A DNA stretch of 64,000 bases, taken from Hyaloraphidium curvatum (taxonomy: Eukaryota; Monoblepharomycota; Hyaloraphidiomycetes; Hyaloraphidiales; Hyaloraphidiaceae). The stretch covers positions 744,001 to 808,000 of the forward strand of contig JAIVFI010000004.1 of NCBI GenBank assembly GCA_025558095.1, read 5' to 3'. The translations under genes were made by a program, and so were the position numbers. The first letter of the stretch is position 1, and every line of letters begins with the position of its first letter. A model generated the notes under the pieces. The model had not been told where the DNA came from and did not search any database. It saw nothing but the letters and a program-made list of their open reading frames with translations. This document shows positions 30,281-40,314 of this stretch, in pieces.

Positions 30281-32311
30281 TCAGCCCATGTCCCACCCGA
30301 TCTCGGTCAGCAGGCCCCCGGTCCCGCCGTCCCTCCTGCCCATGCGCGTCGCGTTGAACGCCACGACCCGGACCGCCTCGGTCAGGTTCCACACCCCGTC
30401 CGCCCCCGTCACGTTGGCCCCCTTGCGCCACTCCTCCACCTCCCACGCGTAGTGCGTAAAGTGCCTCCCGCACGGCGGCGCGCCCCACAGAAACGCCGCC
30501 GCACCGCGCAACACGAGCTTGTCGAAGATGCCCAGCAGGCCCGGGTCGCGCGCCATGCCCCCCTGCCCCTCGGGAGGGTCGGGCGGCGGCGCAAGGTGGA
30601 ACGACGCGTTGTAGCTCGCCAGCAGCGACGCGGGCACCGGCCCCGTCACCGCGCTGGCAGGCAGCACGTCGGCAAACGTCCGCATCCGGTCCCCCAGCGA
30701 GGCCCGCAGCGCCGCATACGCCCGGTCCCTCCTCTGCGCCTCGGTGCGCGCGTGCTCCAGGCGCTGACGGTCGTACTGCGGCAGGCTCTCCGGGGGCGGC
30801 TGGCTGCTGCTCTTTGCCAGCCCCAGCATGTCCAGCGTGGCGGGATCCGTGTGGTCCGTGCTAACGTAGGCCTTCCACCCTCCGGTCACGTTCGCCTCCG
30901 CCGCGGTGCGGTTCAGGAACCATGCCAGGGAAGCCCCGCACGCTTCCGGCTCGTCCTCCTTCCCGCCCCTGCCCTCCCAATCGAACCTCTGCATCCTCGC
31001 CTCCTCCATCCTCCAGTGCGCCGCCAGGTACCGCGCCCCCAGCGCGCCCTTCGCCCTCGCCGCGAGCTCCTCCAGGTGACGCGGGTACCGCAGCGCGTCC
31101 TCGGCCTCGGCCATGCGGTCCCACGACGGGATCTGCCAGTCCCCCGCCGCGTGGGTCTTTGTCGCCAGCCAGACGTCCGCGTCCATGTCGGTGGGCGAGA
31201 TCTGGCGGAGGATGGCGAGCGGAGAGCCGTCCTGCGGCGCGCCGGGGCCGAGGACGTTGTCCCGCGCGACGATGCAGCGCACCCGCGGGGCGGCGTCCGA
31301 GGGCGAGGTGTCGAGGAGGTAGTGCGCCGCGAGGGGGTGCTCTTTGAGGAGGCGGACCGTGCGGCGGGGGGCGTTTTCGCCCTCGAAATCAAGGGCCGAG
31401 CGGCCCTTGGGGATCGTGCCGTTGTGGTAGCGGAGGTACATGGTCCCCTGGTGCAGCGGGTGCGGGGGGCCGCCGGCGTCGGGGTCGGGGGGGCACAACC
31501 TCGCGTGCTCCTCGAGCATGGCGGTGACGGTGTAGGGCGTCGGGAGGCGGTGCGGGGGCGCCCCAGCCCCGGTCGAGTTTGACGTCCCGTTCATGGAGGA
31601 AGCCGGCTCGCTGGCGTTGCCGTCCGCCCTCCCCAGCAGGGACGTGCCATTCAGTGGCAGCGACGCCCCGGTGTCCGGCGCGCAGTTTGCCTCCCAGAAC
31701 GACCGCTCGGCCAGCTCTGCGACCCAGTCGTCGAGGTCCACCACGCCGCCCGGTAGATACTCGGCGAGCGCCGCCGGGTCAAAGTAGGCGCCGAAGCGGA
31801 ACTGCCCCTCCAGCATGATGCGCGACACGCCCACGCGCGGGAGCACCAGCGTCCGGTTTGTGATCTTTGCGGCGTACACCCACTCGGCGAAGTGCAGCCG
31901 CGAGTTGGAGAGCTGCTCCTCGTGCGAGGCAAACAGCACGTACTTCCGGCGGGGCGGCACGGTAGATGTGCACTTAAAGTCGGGAATAATCGGATATTGG
32001 GTCGGCGGCGGGAGGCGCGAAATGCGGACGGCGACGAGCGCGGCGGCGGCGGCGGCCAGCGCGGCCAGCAGCGCGGCGGGCAGCGCCACCGTCCAGCGCG
32101 GGCAGCCGTCGGCCGGCAGATACTCGGGGTCCGCCTCCCGCTCGCCCCGCGGCAGCAGCTCGACCTCGTCGCCGTCGGCCGCCTCGTCGTCGAGGTCAAA
32201 CAGCGTCTCGCCCGAGCCGCCGTCCGAGTCGCCGTCGAACGCCGCATCGACCTCGGACGCTGCGCCCGAGCGGCTGCGCTTCGCCCACGGCCGAGAGGAC
32301 GCCGCGCCCAT
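30281..32311 (-). CDS. O-fucosyltransferase-like type II membrane protein
   Basis: Single exon, 676 aa. A long acidic cytosolic tail precedes a TM (about residues 73-95), then a lumenal domain. Fucosyltransferase landmarks: KYVLFASHEEQLSNSRLHFAEWVYAAKITNRTLVLP (nucleotide-binding N-lobe), YLAAHWRMEEARM (the H-x-R motif that binds GDP-fucose) and GGWKAYVSTDHTDPATLDMLG. Several N-glycosylation sequons (NGTS, NRTA, NVTG) agree with a Golgi or ER lumen site. This resembles GT65/GT68-type protein O-fucosyltransferases, but long Ala/Pro/Gly insertions separate the motifs. EGF modules, typical acceptors of POFUT1, occur in the two GT14-like proteins nearby; a link is speculation. Confidence 0.75.
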   Translation of the reverse strand: MGAASSRPWAKRSRSGAASEVDAAFDGDSDGGSGETLFDLDDEAADGDEVELLPRGEREADPEYLPADGCPRWTVALPAALLAALAAAAAALVAVRISRLPPPTQYPIIPDFKCTSTVPPRRKYVLFASHEEQLSNSRLHFAEWVYAAKITNRTLVLPRVGVSRIMLEGQFRFGAYFDPAALAEYLPGGVVDLDDWVAELAERSFWEANCAPDTGASLPLNGTSLLGRADGNASEPASSMNGTSNSTGAGAPPHRLPTPYTVTAMLEEHARLCPPDPDAGGPPHPLHQGTMYLRYHNGTIPKGRSALDFEGENAPRRTVRLLKEHPLAAHYLLDTSPSDAAPRVRCIVARDNVLGPGAPQDGSPLAILRQISPTDMDADVWLATKTHAAGDWQIPSWDRMAEAEDALRYPRHLEELAARAKGALGARYLAAHWRMEEARMQRFDWEGRGGKEDEPEACGASLAWFLNRTAAEANVTGGWKAYVSTDHTDPATLDMLGLAKSSSQPPPESLPQYDRQRLEHARTEAQRRDRAYAALRASLGDRMRTFADVLPASAVTGPVPASLLASYNASFHLAPPPDPPEGQGGMARDPGLLGIFDKLVLRGAAAFLWGAPPCGRHFTHYAWEVEEWRKGANVTGADGVWNLTEAVRVVAFNATRMGRRDGGTGGLLTEIGWDMG

Positions 32312-32477
32312 CGCTGGGAACGGCGGGAAAGGTGTGGACGGTTTGAATTCGATTAGCTGGAGTTAATCAGTACCACACAGAACGCCAGCAGTCCCCGAGA
32401 ATAAACGCCAGGTTGAGTCCCTGGCTTAAACTTCCAACAAAATGGCCTCACACGAGCGATAGCTCGCCGGAATCACC

Positions 32478-35255
32478 ATGCCGGCTGTCGGACGCCGTGG
32501 CTCCGCGGCTTCGTGGATTGCTGCGGTGGTCCTTCTGGTCCTGGCGGCCGTGGCGGTGCTGCCTTCAGGCGACACGTTGGTACCGTCCGCGGCGCCGATT
32601 AGGACAGCGGTTTCCCGCCCTCCGGAGCCCGGCGCTCGTGATTCCGACGATGGCGAATCCGATTGGCCCGACGGTCCAGCGGGCTCGGCGGAAACGGCTG
32701 AAAAGACCGCCGGAACGGTGCTGCTCGGCCGGGGCCCGCGGTCCCCGCGAGCGGCGGCGCGGCTCCCGGCCGCGGACTGGCTGCGCTGCGCAGCACCGGT
32801 GCAGGGCGTCCAAGTTGCCCTGCAAGCCGCCTCGTGGACGGCCGAACCAGTGTTCGACAGGGCGGTCGTGGACGCGCAAAGCGGCCGAGCCGGGGACGGC
32901 GGCAACTGGACCAATTTCTGCAGCCACGGCGGCGCCCTCGTCGTGATCCCGCTTACGGACGGTGCCTCCACCAAGGCGTGCGTATGCCCGCGACGCACGG
33001 CGGGCGCCAGGTGCGAGAGGCTGCTCCCAATCGATCCCGGGAGTTCGGACGCCCTGGAGGCCGCGGAAAATCCGGATTTCGGCGTGGGACTGGACGATGA
33101 CCTGCATGCCATTGGCGGGAGGGTCATGGTGTGCGCGGGATGCCCGTGGTTTTGGTCCCATGGCTTCGGCCAGGAGCCCGAAGCCGTGTTCGAGAAAGAA
33201 CGGCACGGGCTCATCCTGGAGGACGGCTCCTTCATCGCCGTGGACAGCGCCTTGCTCGCACGGCACTTCAACGAGACGAAGCCCCTCGTCGTGCAAAGTA
33301 CCGACGCCGAGGGCCGCGCGGCCAACGCGACCCTGCCCATGCCGACCTGGGTCCGGGCATTTTCCGCCCAGTCGGCCACACTCCGGGCCGTTCTGGCGCG
33401 GCGGCGCGAATCCCACGCCGAGTTGCGGCAGTGCATGGGCTCGGCCACGGATGCGCTGCTGTGCCTGGTCGCGTGGGGGGACCCCCGGGGGGGCGGCGAG
33501 CTCAGGGTGCCCGCCACGACCGTTGCTGCATGGGCGGGAGTCAATGCCCCGGGTCTGGAAGGGCACTACCTGGGGCTGAACGCGAGCTGCCTGGGCAGCG
33601 AGACGGTGGATGACGCATCGCTCTACGGGCCATGGGGCACAGAGAACGACGCCAGGTACCTGCACCAGCTGTCGCTGCACACCCTCCGCCCTCTGTCCCC
33701 ACCGCCGAACTCGACGGATTTTCTCTACTGCATCTTCGTGACCGAGCACCGCATCGTGCACACCGACGACAACCCGGATCACGCCCTGCTGATCCTCCTC
33801 GCCCTCCTGCCTTCCCACTACACGCCTCTCCGCAACAAGTACGCGATCCACGTGGACCTCAAATCCAGGGCGCGCTTCCGCCACTCGATAGAGCTCGCCG
33901 CCGAGGCCCTCGCGCTGGCCAACGCCCGCGCGGGCCGCCCGCGCAACCTGTGGGTGATCCCCGAGGGGATGTCGTTCCACGGCGGGTGGGGCGATGTGTC
34001 GCTTGTTTACATCGAGGCGGCGTGCTGGATGTTCGGCATGCTGGATTCGTACGAGGAGCGCGGGGAGAAGAAGGAGGGTCCGCGCGGGGAGTGGACGCAC
34101 GTGGTGAACCTTTCCGGGACGGACCTTGGCCTGTGGCCCAACGGGACCGTGGATGCCGGGTGGCTCAAGGAGGTGCGGAACGCATTGGTGGCGGCGAAGC
34201 GCGGGGCGCGATGCCTGCCGCTGCCCGGGCCTGCAGCGGACGAGCTGACCTTCGTCGGGTTCAACACACCGTGGTCTTTTGCCGTCAAGCTGGTGCGGGA
34301 CCGGGATCCGGGAAAGGGCGAGGCACGCGTGCCCGACCTTGCGCGCGGCGAGCCGTGGCGGATGTCTCGCTACATCGACCGCAGGCTGCACCGCGGCCAT
34401 TCGTTCAAACTGCCCCCGCGCGACGAGGTGCTGGGGTTCACCAAGCCCTCGCGTCGCGACAGCGTGGCCGTGTACGGCTTCCGCGAAGCACCTGCAAAGG
34501 ACGCCGAGCCGGATCGGGCCCCGGGCGGGTACGCTTACCAGCTCCCCGGCCGGATGCGCGTGCTCGCCCCCATGCGGGCCAACCCCGCCTACACGCAGAG
34601 CACGTCGCAGTGGCACGTCCTCGGCCGGGGCTTCGTGCTCGCGCTGCTGTCGGACCGCGAGATGCGCGGGCAGCTGCTCGGGGCCTGGCGGACGCGGCCC
34701 GTGCCGGACGAGGGGTACGTGACCAGCGCGGCGGGGTCGCTCGTGTTCCGGCGCAAGCTCGCGGTCCTCGATGGCAACGCGCCGGGGATCGGGCCGGGCG
34801 GGGAGCTGTGCACGAAGACGCTGCGGTACTGGGGATGGAACCACAAGACCTCGGAGGAGGCGAGCTTCGTCGAGAAGGTGCTGCGCGCGAGAAGGGCGTA
34901 TTGGAAGCAGGACGGCGGGAATTGGACTCTGGACACGAAAGCCGGGAACGCGGCTGCGAAGAAGGAGACGAGGGCTGCGGCGGCCGCGGACCTTGGCCCA
35001 GAACCCTCAGGGGGCCCGCTTCTGACTCTCGCGGCGCGCAAGCTCGTGGATTCCCGCTCGGCTTGCGCGCTGATGGAGCTCGTGACGGGCAGTAACGGGA
35101 GGTGCGCGGAGCTGGCCGTCCCGGCGAGGGAACGTCCGGCCGACTTTGCATGCGGACGGCTCGCCAAGACCATGGAGATTATGGGGCTGGATCCCGGGAC
35201 GATCAAGGAAGTGCCGCGGTGGGAAGGCTTTGGGGGCATGGATTGCGCTCGGTGA
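32478..35255 (+). CDS. EGF-like + GT14-like Golgi protein, paralogue B
   Basis: 925 aa, one exon, same layout as the protein at 7.2-10.0 kb. Anchor at about residues 13-33; EGF-like module (FCSHGGALV, CVCPRRTAGARCERLLPIDPG); GT14-like core (DFLYCIFVTEHRIVH, KYAIHVDLKSRARF, WGDVSLVYIEAACWMFGM, WTHVVNLSGTDLGLWP); and the long shared C-terminal domain with LRYWGWN and WEGFGGMDCAR. The core reads NLSGTDLGL, closer to the canonical GT14 INLSGxDYPL than copy A. The paralogues lie on the same strand about 22 kb apart, with unrelated genes between, so the duplication is not recent-tandem. It is divergent from the O-FucT-like gene, with 166 bases between the starts. Confidence 0.76.
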   Translation: MPAVGRRGSAASWIAAVVLLVLAAVAVLPSGDTLVPSAAPIRTAVSRPPEPGARDSDDGESDWPDGPAGSAETAEKTAGTVLLGRGPRSPRAAARLPAADWLRCAAPVQGVQVALQAASWTAEPVFDRAVVDAQSGRAGDGGNWTNFCSHGGALVVIPLTDGASTKACVCPRRTAGARCERLLPIDPGSSDALEAAENPDFGVGLDDDLHAIGGRVMVCAGCPWFWSHGFGQEPEAVFEKERHGLILEDGSFIAVDSALLARHFNETKPLVVQSTDAEGRAANATLPMPTWVRAFSAQSATLRAVLARRRESHAELRQCMGSATDALLCLVAWGDPRGGGELRVPATTVAAWAGVNAPGLEGHYLGLNASCLGSETVDDASLYGPWGTENDARYLHQLSLHTLRPLSPPPNSTDFLYCIFVTEHRIVHTDDNPDHALLILLALLPSHYTPLRNKYAIHVDLKSRARFRHSIELAAEALALANARAGRPRNLWVIPEGMSFHGGWGDVSLVYIEAACWMFGMLDSYEERGEKKEGPRGEWTHVVNLSGTDLGLWPNGTVDAGWLKEVRNALVAAKRGARCLPLPGPAADELTFVGFNTPWSFAVKLVRDRDPGKGEARVPDLARGEPWRMSRYIDRRLHRGHSFKLPPRDEVLGFTKPSRRDSVAVYGFREAPAKDAEPDRAPGGYAYQLPGRMRVLAPMRANPAYTQSTSQWHVLGRGFVLALLSDREMRGQLLGAWRTRPVPDEGYVTSAAGSLVFRRKLAVLDGNAPGIGPGGELCTKTLRYWGWNHKTSEEASFVEKVLRARRAYWKQDGGNWTLDTKAGNAAAKKETRAAAAADLGPEPSGGPLLTLAARKLVDSRSACALMELVTGSNGRCAELAVPARERPADFACGRLAKTMEIMGLDPGTIKEVPRWEGFGGMDCAR

Positions 35256-36236
35256 TGTGGTGGTTGTGCGGCAGCAAAGGAACTTTTAGTCGGCATTGCA
35301 AAGCTCTCCCCCTTGTCCAGCCCAGCTCGCTTTGGCATCGATACCGATCCAAGTCATGAACCCATTTCCAGGGGCGAAAATCCGGCAGGCCCAGGATTTC
35401 TACGGGCGGAAAGTCTTGCAGGCGTGATTTCCGCGTCCGGAAATTGGACAGCCCTGGATTCCCGCGGGCGGTGACCGAGGCCTTCCTCGATTTCCGTGCC
35501 ACGAAAGAGCGTATGATCGGCCTGACTTTGCTTGGCGATCCAGTATGGCGTCTCGTTTCTGGGCGCGGAAATCAGGAGGTCGCCCGTTTCCGCGCCCGGA
35601 ATCACGCAGGCCCCCGATTTCCGCGCGCGGTAATAGGTTTCCTCACGATTTCCGTGCGCGATAAATTGAGCCGATACGAACGAAAGAGACTGAAAGGCGC
35701 TCAATGGGCGCCGAAACCTCGGAAAGTCCCCTCCGACAATCGGCGATCCGACGTCCACCTCCCGTCTAGCGTGCACCAAACCGCACCACATGCTCGGGAT
35801 CCCTTCGCAACAGACAATGAATTGGATTTCCTAATTTTGGTGGCTCGGCAATGGACGGAACGGCCCGCTTTGATCTGTTGAGGGGTCTTCGGGCGGGAGT
35901 GGTCCCCCGGACCTGACAAACGCTCCATGGATTCGCGTCCACCACGGGCGCATCGACGCATTAGCCCGGCATCGAGGGGTCGGAAGTGCTCAAAATTGAC
36001 CTCAGGATACTTGTCCGCTGCGAGCGAAGACGTGGCCGTGGTGTTCGGGCGGCACTGCGGACGGTTTTCTTGATGATGTGCGATCCCGCCAGCCAGACAT
36101 GATGCCTTTGCGCGGCCGATTGCCTGGCTTTGCGCGCAGGACAGCAAAATTGAGCCGCGGATCGAAGCGACTTCCAATCGGACACCTGTCGCCCTTCCTG
36201 CCTGCCGGCCAGCACTTCCTCCCGACCGCCGGAACC
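35256..36236. other. Intergenic region containing a minisatellite
   Basis: 981 bases with no credible exon. The left third carries the 31-base repeat array listed separately. The remainder is of lower G+C and presumably includes the promoter of the tetraspan gene. Confidence 0.5.
35363..35673 (+). repeat. Degenerate 31-base tandem array with dyad-symmetric unit
   Basis: About ten units start near 35363, 35395, 35426, 35457, 35489, 35524, 35555, 35586, 35616 and 35647, i.e. steps of 30-35, mostly 31. The consensus first 20 bases are GATTTCCGCGCGCGGAAATC, itself a perfect palindrome, followed by a less conserved AGGCAGGCCC-like spacer. Copies are quite diverged (the units at 35489 and 35524 most). 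Each unit could fold as a hairpin or bind a dimer. Confidence 0.75.
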
Positions 36237-37064
36237 ATGGGCTACGACGACAAGACGCGCCAGATGCTCCTCTGGGCCCACTCGCTCGCCCTGCTCGCCG
36301 GCATAACCTCGCTCGCGCTGAGCTTCTACGCCTTCGGCGCCGGGTTCTGGTACTCCTCCCCCGGCACCTTTGCCTTCAGTGGGTCCCGGGCCCGCGCGGC
36401 GAAACCCGCCAGACGGAGCTGACCCCTGTCCCTCGACTTGCCGCAACGCACCTTCCCCTCCTTCCCCCAGCCCTCCTCGAGCTGTTCCTCGGTGTCTTCG
36501 CCATCATCGGCGCCGGCCTCGGCCTCCACGCGGCCGTCAACCCCGGCCTGGACAAGCACGCACTCCGCATGCGCATGGCCACCGCCTTCCTCGTCCTCGC
36601 CGGGGTGATTGCCCTCGCCCTGGCTCTGATCGCCACCATCGGGTACGCCACGACGAGCTACGAGGAACTGGCTGCCGGGTTCGCTAGCTCGTGGCAGAGC
36701 TGGAGCGTGGCCGATCGGTGAGGCCGGCATCGAACCGCCCGACCCCGCTCCCGGGTTCAAGCTTGCCTCCTCCCGTCCGCAGGACCAACTTCCAGCGCGA
36801 CTTCAAGTGCCGCGGTGCGGAGGAATGCGCATGGAGCTACTACAACTGGGTGCAGAACGGCAACCGCGACGGGCTGATCATCGGCTGGATTCTCCTCTCC
36901 GTCCTTGTGGATCCCTCGACCGCACGTTTTGGGAACCACCTTGATCACCCCATGCATTTGCACAGGCGACCTCGCTCGGCCTCCTGGGTGCACGCTGGGC
37001 GCACGCCTGGCCCGCCGAGGGCAGCGCGCCCGCCGCCGGGGAGGTTGACATGGCCAAGGTGTAA
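36237..37064 (+). CDS. Tetraspan membrane protein (tetraspanin-like)
   Basis: Four exons with consistent phases (36237-36378, 36471-36717, 36783-36906, 36966-37064) give 203 aa. TM1 is MLLWAHSLALLAGITSLALSF; TM2 is LLELFLGVFAIIGAGLGLHAA; TM3 is ATAFLVLAGVIALALALIATIGY. A loop of about 50 residues with two Cys (FKCRGAEECAW) follows, and TM4 is GLIIGWILLSVLATSLGLLGA. Topology and a Cys-bearing loop between TM3 and TM4 fit the tetraspanin plan, but the CCG signature is absent. I would call it tetraspanin-like only. It is convergent with the protease/RCC1 gene. Confidence 0.8.
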
Positions 37065-37194
37065 GGCGCGGCACAAAACTTTGCGGAGTTGGAGAAGAGT
37101 GGATGGGCATGTACCATCAGCCTAGCGACAACACGCGCACAAGCACCAGAACGGAACGCTCCCCCAACCTCGCCACGAGCCCCATCCGCACCGT

Positions 37195-39507
37195 TCACGG
37201 CCCCACCAGCTCCGCCGGCACGGGCATCAAGGCCCCCGTGAACCTGTCCCAAACGACCACCCTCCCGCTTCCCAGCTGCGCCATCCCGTACCCCCTGGCC
37301 GCGCCGATGGAAACAACCCCCTGGTTCAGAACGTCGGGCAGGACGACGGAGCCGAAGCGGAAGACGGTCCCGTTGGCCGCCAAGGCCAGCGCGAACCGCT
37401 CGCCCGCGGCCAGCCCGACGATCCCCTCCGACGAGGCGGGAAAGTCCCGGAAGATGGTGATGTCCTCGAAGAAGTACATGAGGCGGCCGCTGCCGGTGGT
37501 GGCCAGCGCGGCCCACCACCCCACCGCCATGTCCAGGACGTCGTTCCCCATGAGGTCGCAGTACCGGTTGATGCACAGCGTCCCGTTGGCGAGGAGGTAG
37601 TACGTCGCGCCCCACTGCGCGCCCATCCGGACCACCCGCGCCGGCGGGCGGATGGGCGCGGGGCGCTGCGAATAGTCGTACGCGTAGACGGCGCCGGATT
37701 GGTACGCGAACGCGGTCTGCCACACCCCGGCGCCGACGTGGGCGACGTCGGGTGCGCCGTCGTAGATTGGGCCGTTGTCCGGGAACCCAAACAGCCGCGC
37801 GGTGCCGTCCCGCTGCAGCACGACGGTGTGCGCGTCGCCGGCGGCGACCTCATCCGCGGGGCCCGAGGGGGAGATATCGGCGCGCGGGTTGCCGGAGGCG
37901 TCCCACGCGAGGAGGGTGCCGTTTTCGAGGAGCGCGAGGAAGTGCGAGGTGCCGCCCGTGAGGGTGCGGATCTGGAGGGTGGCGCCGGGGGTGCGGGTGG
38001 ATGTTGTGAGGGAGGTGGTGGGCGTCTTTGTGAGGGAGGTGCTCAGGGTCTCTGAGGTGGTGGCAGTCAGCGAGGAAGTGCTGGGCGTCTCCGAAGTGGT
38101 GGCTGTGCGCGAGCTGGTGCTCGAAGTGGGCGATTTGGAAGCCGTCGACGTAGTGAGGGTGTTCGTCGTGGTGGTCCAGGTGGTCGTCGTTGGAGGCGGT
38201 GGAGGAGGTGGCGGCGGCGGCGAAGGAGGAGGAAGCGGGGCCGGAGGCGCCGTGGTGATCACCCGGGCCGTCGTCGGCACCACGTGCACAGTTGTGGTCG
38301 TCGCCTCGGGCACCAGCGTGGGCACCGCCCTCCTCGTCGTGGTCGGCACCCCCTTGACGGCCCCCGGATCCCTCGTCGTGGCCACCTTCACCGCCGTCCG
38401 CGCGCAGCTCGCCCCGCTCCCCGCGAACCCGAACCCGCACACGCACCGCCGTGCCGTCCCGTCCCCCTGGCACACCGCCTGCGGCGCGCACCGCGCGCAC
38501 GGGTCCCCCGCGAGCCCCATGGCGCGGCGGATGAATGCCTCGCCCCGCAAGCCCGGCGAGACGATCCGGCCCCCGGGCATCGGCTCGTGGCCCCACACTC
38601 CCACGATCGACGCGCCCACCCCCGTCCCGCGGAATGCGGGGGCGCCCGACTGCCCCTCGGAGCCGTCGCAGGAAACGATGGCCGGCTGGGGGGAGCTGCG
38701 GAAGGCGCAGGAGGCGAGGTGGGGGGTGGTGCCGCCGCCGCGGGAGGAGGGGTAGCCGGCGACGGTGACGGGGCCGGAGAAGGGGGCCGGCCAGCGGCCC
38801 ATGGAGCCGGCGGGGACGGTGCGGGCGAGCTTGACTGGGAAGTGGTGAGGCGTTGGCGATCAGTCAGGCGAAAGGGACGGGCCGCCCCAGGGCAACCCAC
38901 CGACTGCCCAGTCGAACCGCGCTGCCTGCGCGGTGTAGCCCCCCGCTGCGGCGGTGCGGAACTCGGGCGGCACGTGCAGCTCCCTGGCGGCCACGCGGCC
39001 GTACGGCAGCCTCGCGCCGTGCCGGCCGACGGTGACCGCCACGGCGTCGACCCAGTGCGCGGGACGGCCGCGCGGGGCGTCCGCGGGGCGGAAGAGGCAC
39101 GAGGCGGCGGTGAGCACGAAGAGCGGGGCGATGAGGGCGCCGGAGCTGGTTCGGGGGGGTGTGGGGGGGCAGGCGGGCGCAGATCGCGGTCAGCACGTAA
39201 ACAGCAGTGCCGGGAAGTTAGCAAGAGGGGCCACGCACCACGAGTGCTGCCCGAAGCGGCCGCGGATCTCCAGGCGCGCGAGCGTGCGGAACGGGAACGC
39301 CGCGGGGGCGCCGACGGCGCGGCGGTCGTCTGCGCCGGTGATCCCGCGGGCGACGAGCGATGCATTGAAGTGGAAGGCGGCCGGCGAGGCGGCGACAGGC
39401 GGGAGGAGGGCGGCCGCGAGGACGAGGAGATGCGCCGCCGCGAGCAGCGCCGCCGCCGGCCAGCGCGCTCTGCCGCCGCCGTGACGCCGCCGGCCCGCCC
39501 GCGCCAT
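37195..39507 (-). CDS. Secreted chymotrypsin-fold pseudoprotease + mucin stalk + RCC1-like propeller
   Basis: Three exons (39507-39242, 39145-38901, 38834-37195; phases agree) give 716 aa. Order: signal peptide or anchor (about 15-40); S1-type protease domain (about 55-260); a small Cys-rich EGF-like piece (CARCAPQAVCQGDGTARRC); a Thr/Ser/Pro stalk (about 310-450) with long proline and threonine runs; and RCC1-like blades to the end (SHFLALLENGTLLAWD, AHTVVLQRDGTARLFGF, RFALALAANGTVFRFG). In the protease the Asp (FDWAVVKL) and Ser (GSEGQSGAPAF) are present, but the His of TAAHC is Ser (LTAASC, codon TCG). It is therefore probably non-catalytic, as in azurocidin, which has the same change. Confidence 0.83.
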
Positions 39508-40314
39508 CGCCTCCGCGGCCAATCGACCGGGATCGCCGTCCGCCGGCCCTGGGGGAACGGCAGGCGGGACGTGAGGCAGTGCGCCGGACCTCCAGCCGCC
39601 CCGGGCGTCAGACGGGATCCGCGCCCTCAGTTTGCGCCGGGTTCCACGCCCGCGCATCGGGTCCGGGGTGGGTCGCCGGGCGGGTGCTGATTGATCGGCA
39701 GGTGCATGGGCGGCACCGCGGAGGGCCGGGGTTCGCTCGCGGGGGGCCGAAGAAGTGCGGCCGATCGGCGCCTCGCCGAGCTCGTGACATGCCGCGAAAG
39801 CTCGCTCCCCAACTGGCGTTGTCGTCATGGTTGCTCGCTGGCCACAGGTGCCGGATCAGAGCATGTCAATGGCTCGACTGGCCACCGAGTCGCCTTTGGG
39901 ATCCGCTTGGCCGGTCGCGAAAGCCGCAACCTCTCGGCCTCACGTCCATGTTTCGCGTCTCGTCATCGACCTCGCCATTCAATGGGCACGTTTCGGCCAT
40001 GGCGGTGCGAGTCTTCCGACGAAACGGTCCCCAGGACGCGGCGGGAAGACATTTGGCTCCGGAAGCGAACTGCCGCGGGCGAATCTGCACGCGGAAGCCG
40101 GCTCGGAAGAGAATGCCGACCACGATAGTGTTCGAGCAGCATTTTTTGGCGTGCTGCCGGGGGCAGTGGCTGACGTGGGCGCCTCCATTCGACGCAATCG
40201 CTGGTTGGAGCCCGCGCGACCACTGGCGTCCGTTGTTAACCCCCGGCTTCCGCCCAAATCTCTGCCCCTTACGCGGTCTGCTGTCCGATCGGACCCCGCA
40301 TCGCGGCAGCGGAC
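39508..40314. other. Intergenic region
   Basis: 807 bases between divergent genes. Long open frames exist but reflect GC richness; none has protein-like composition or splice support. Probably two promoters. Confidence 0.4.

Noticed and set aside
32565-34844. A 759-codon open frame antisense to the second GT14-like gene
   Set aside because: It is a shadow of strong GC3 bias on the sense strand; the composition is Arg/Pro/Ala/His rich and it has no motif.
35363-35673. CRISPR array
   Set aside because: Regular spacing and palindromic units look superficially similar, but units are strongly diverged, the spacer is only about 11 bases and itself repeated, and the genome is eukaryotic with no cas genes.
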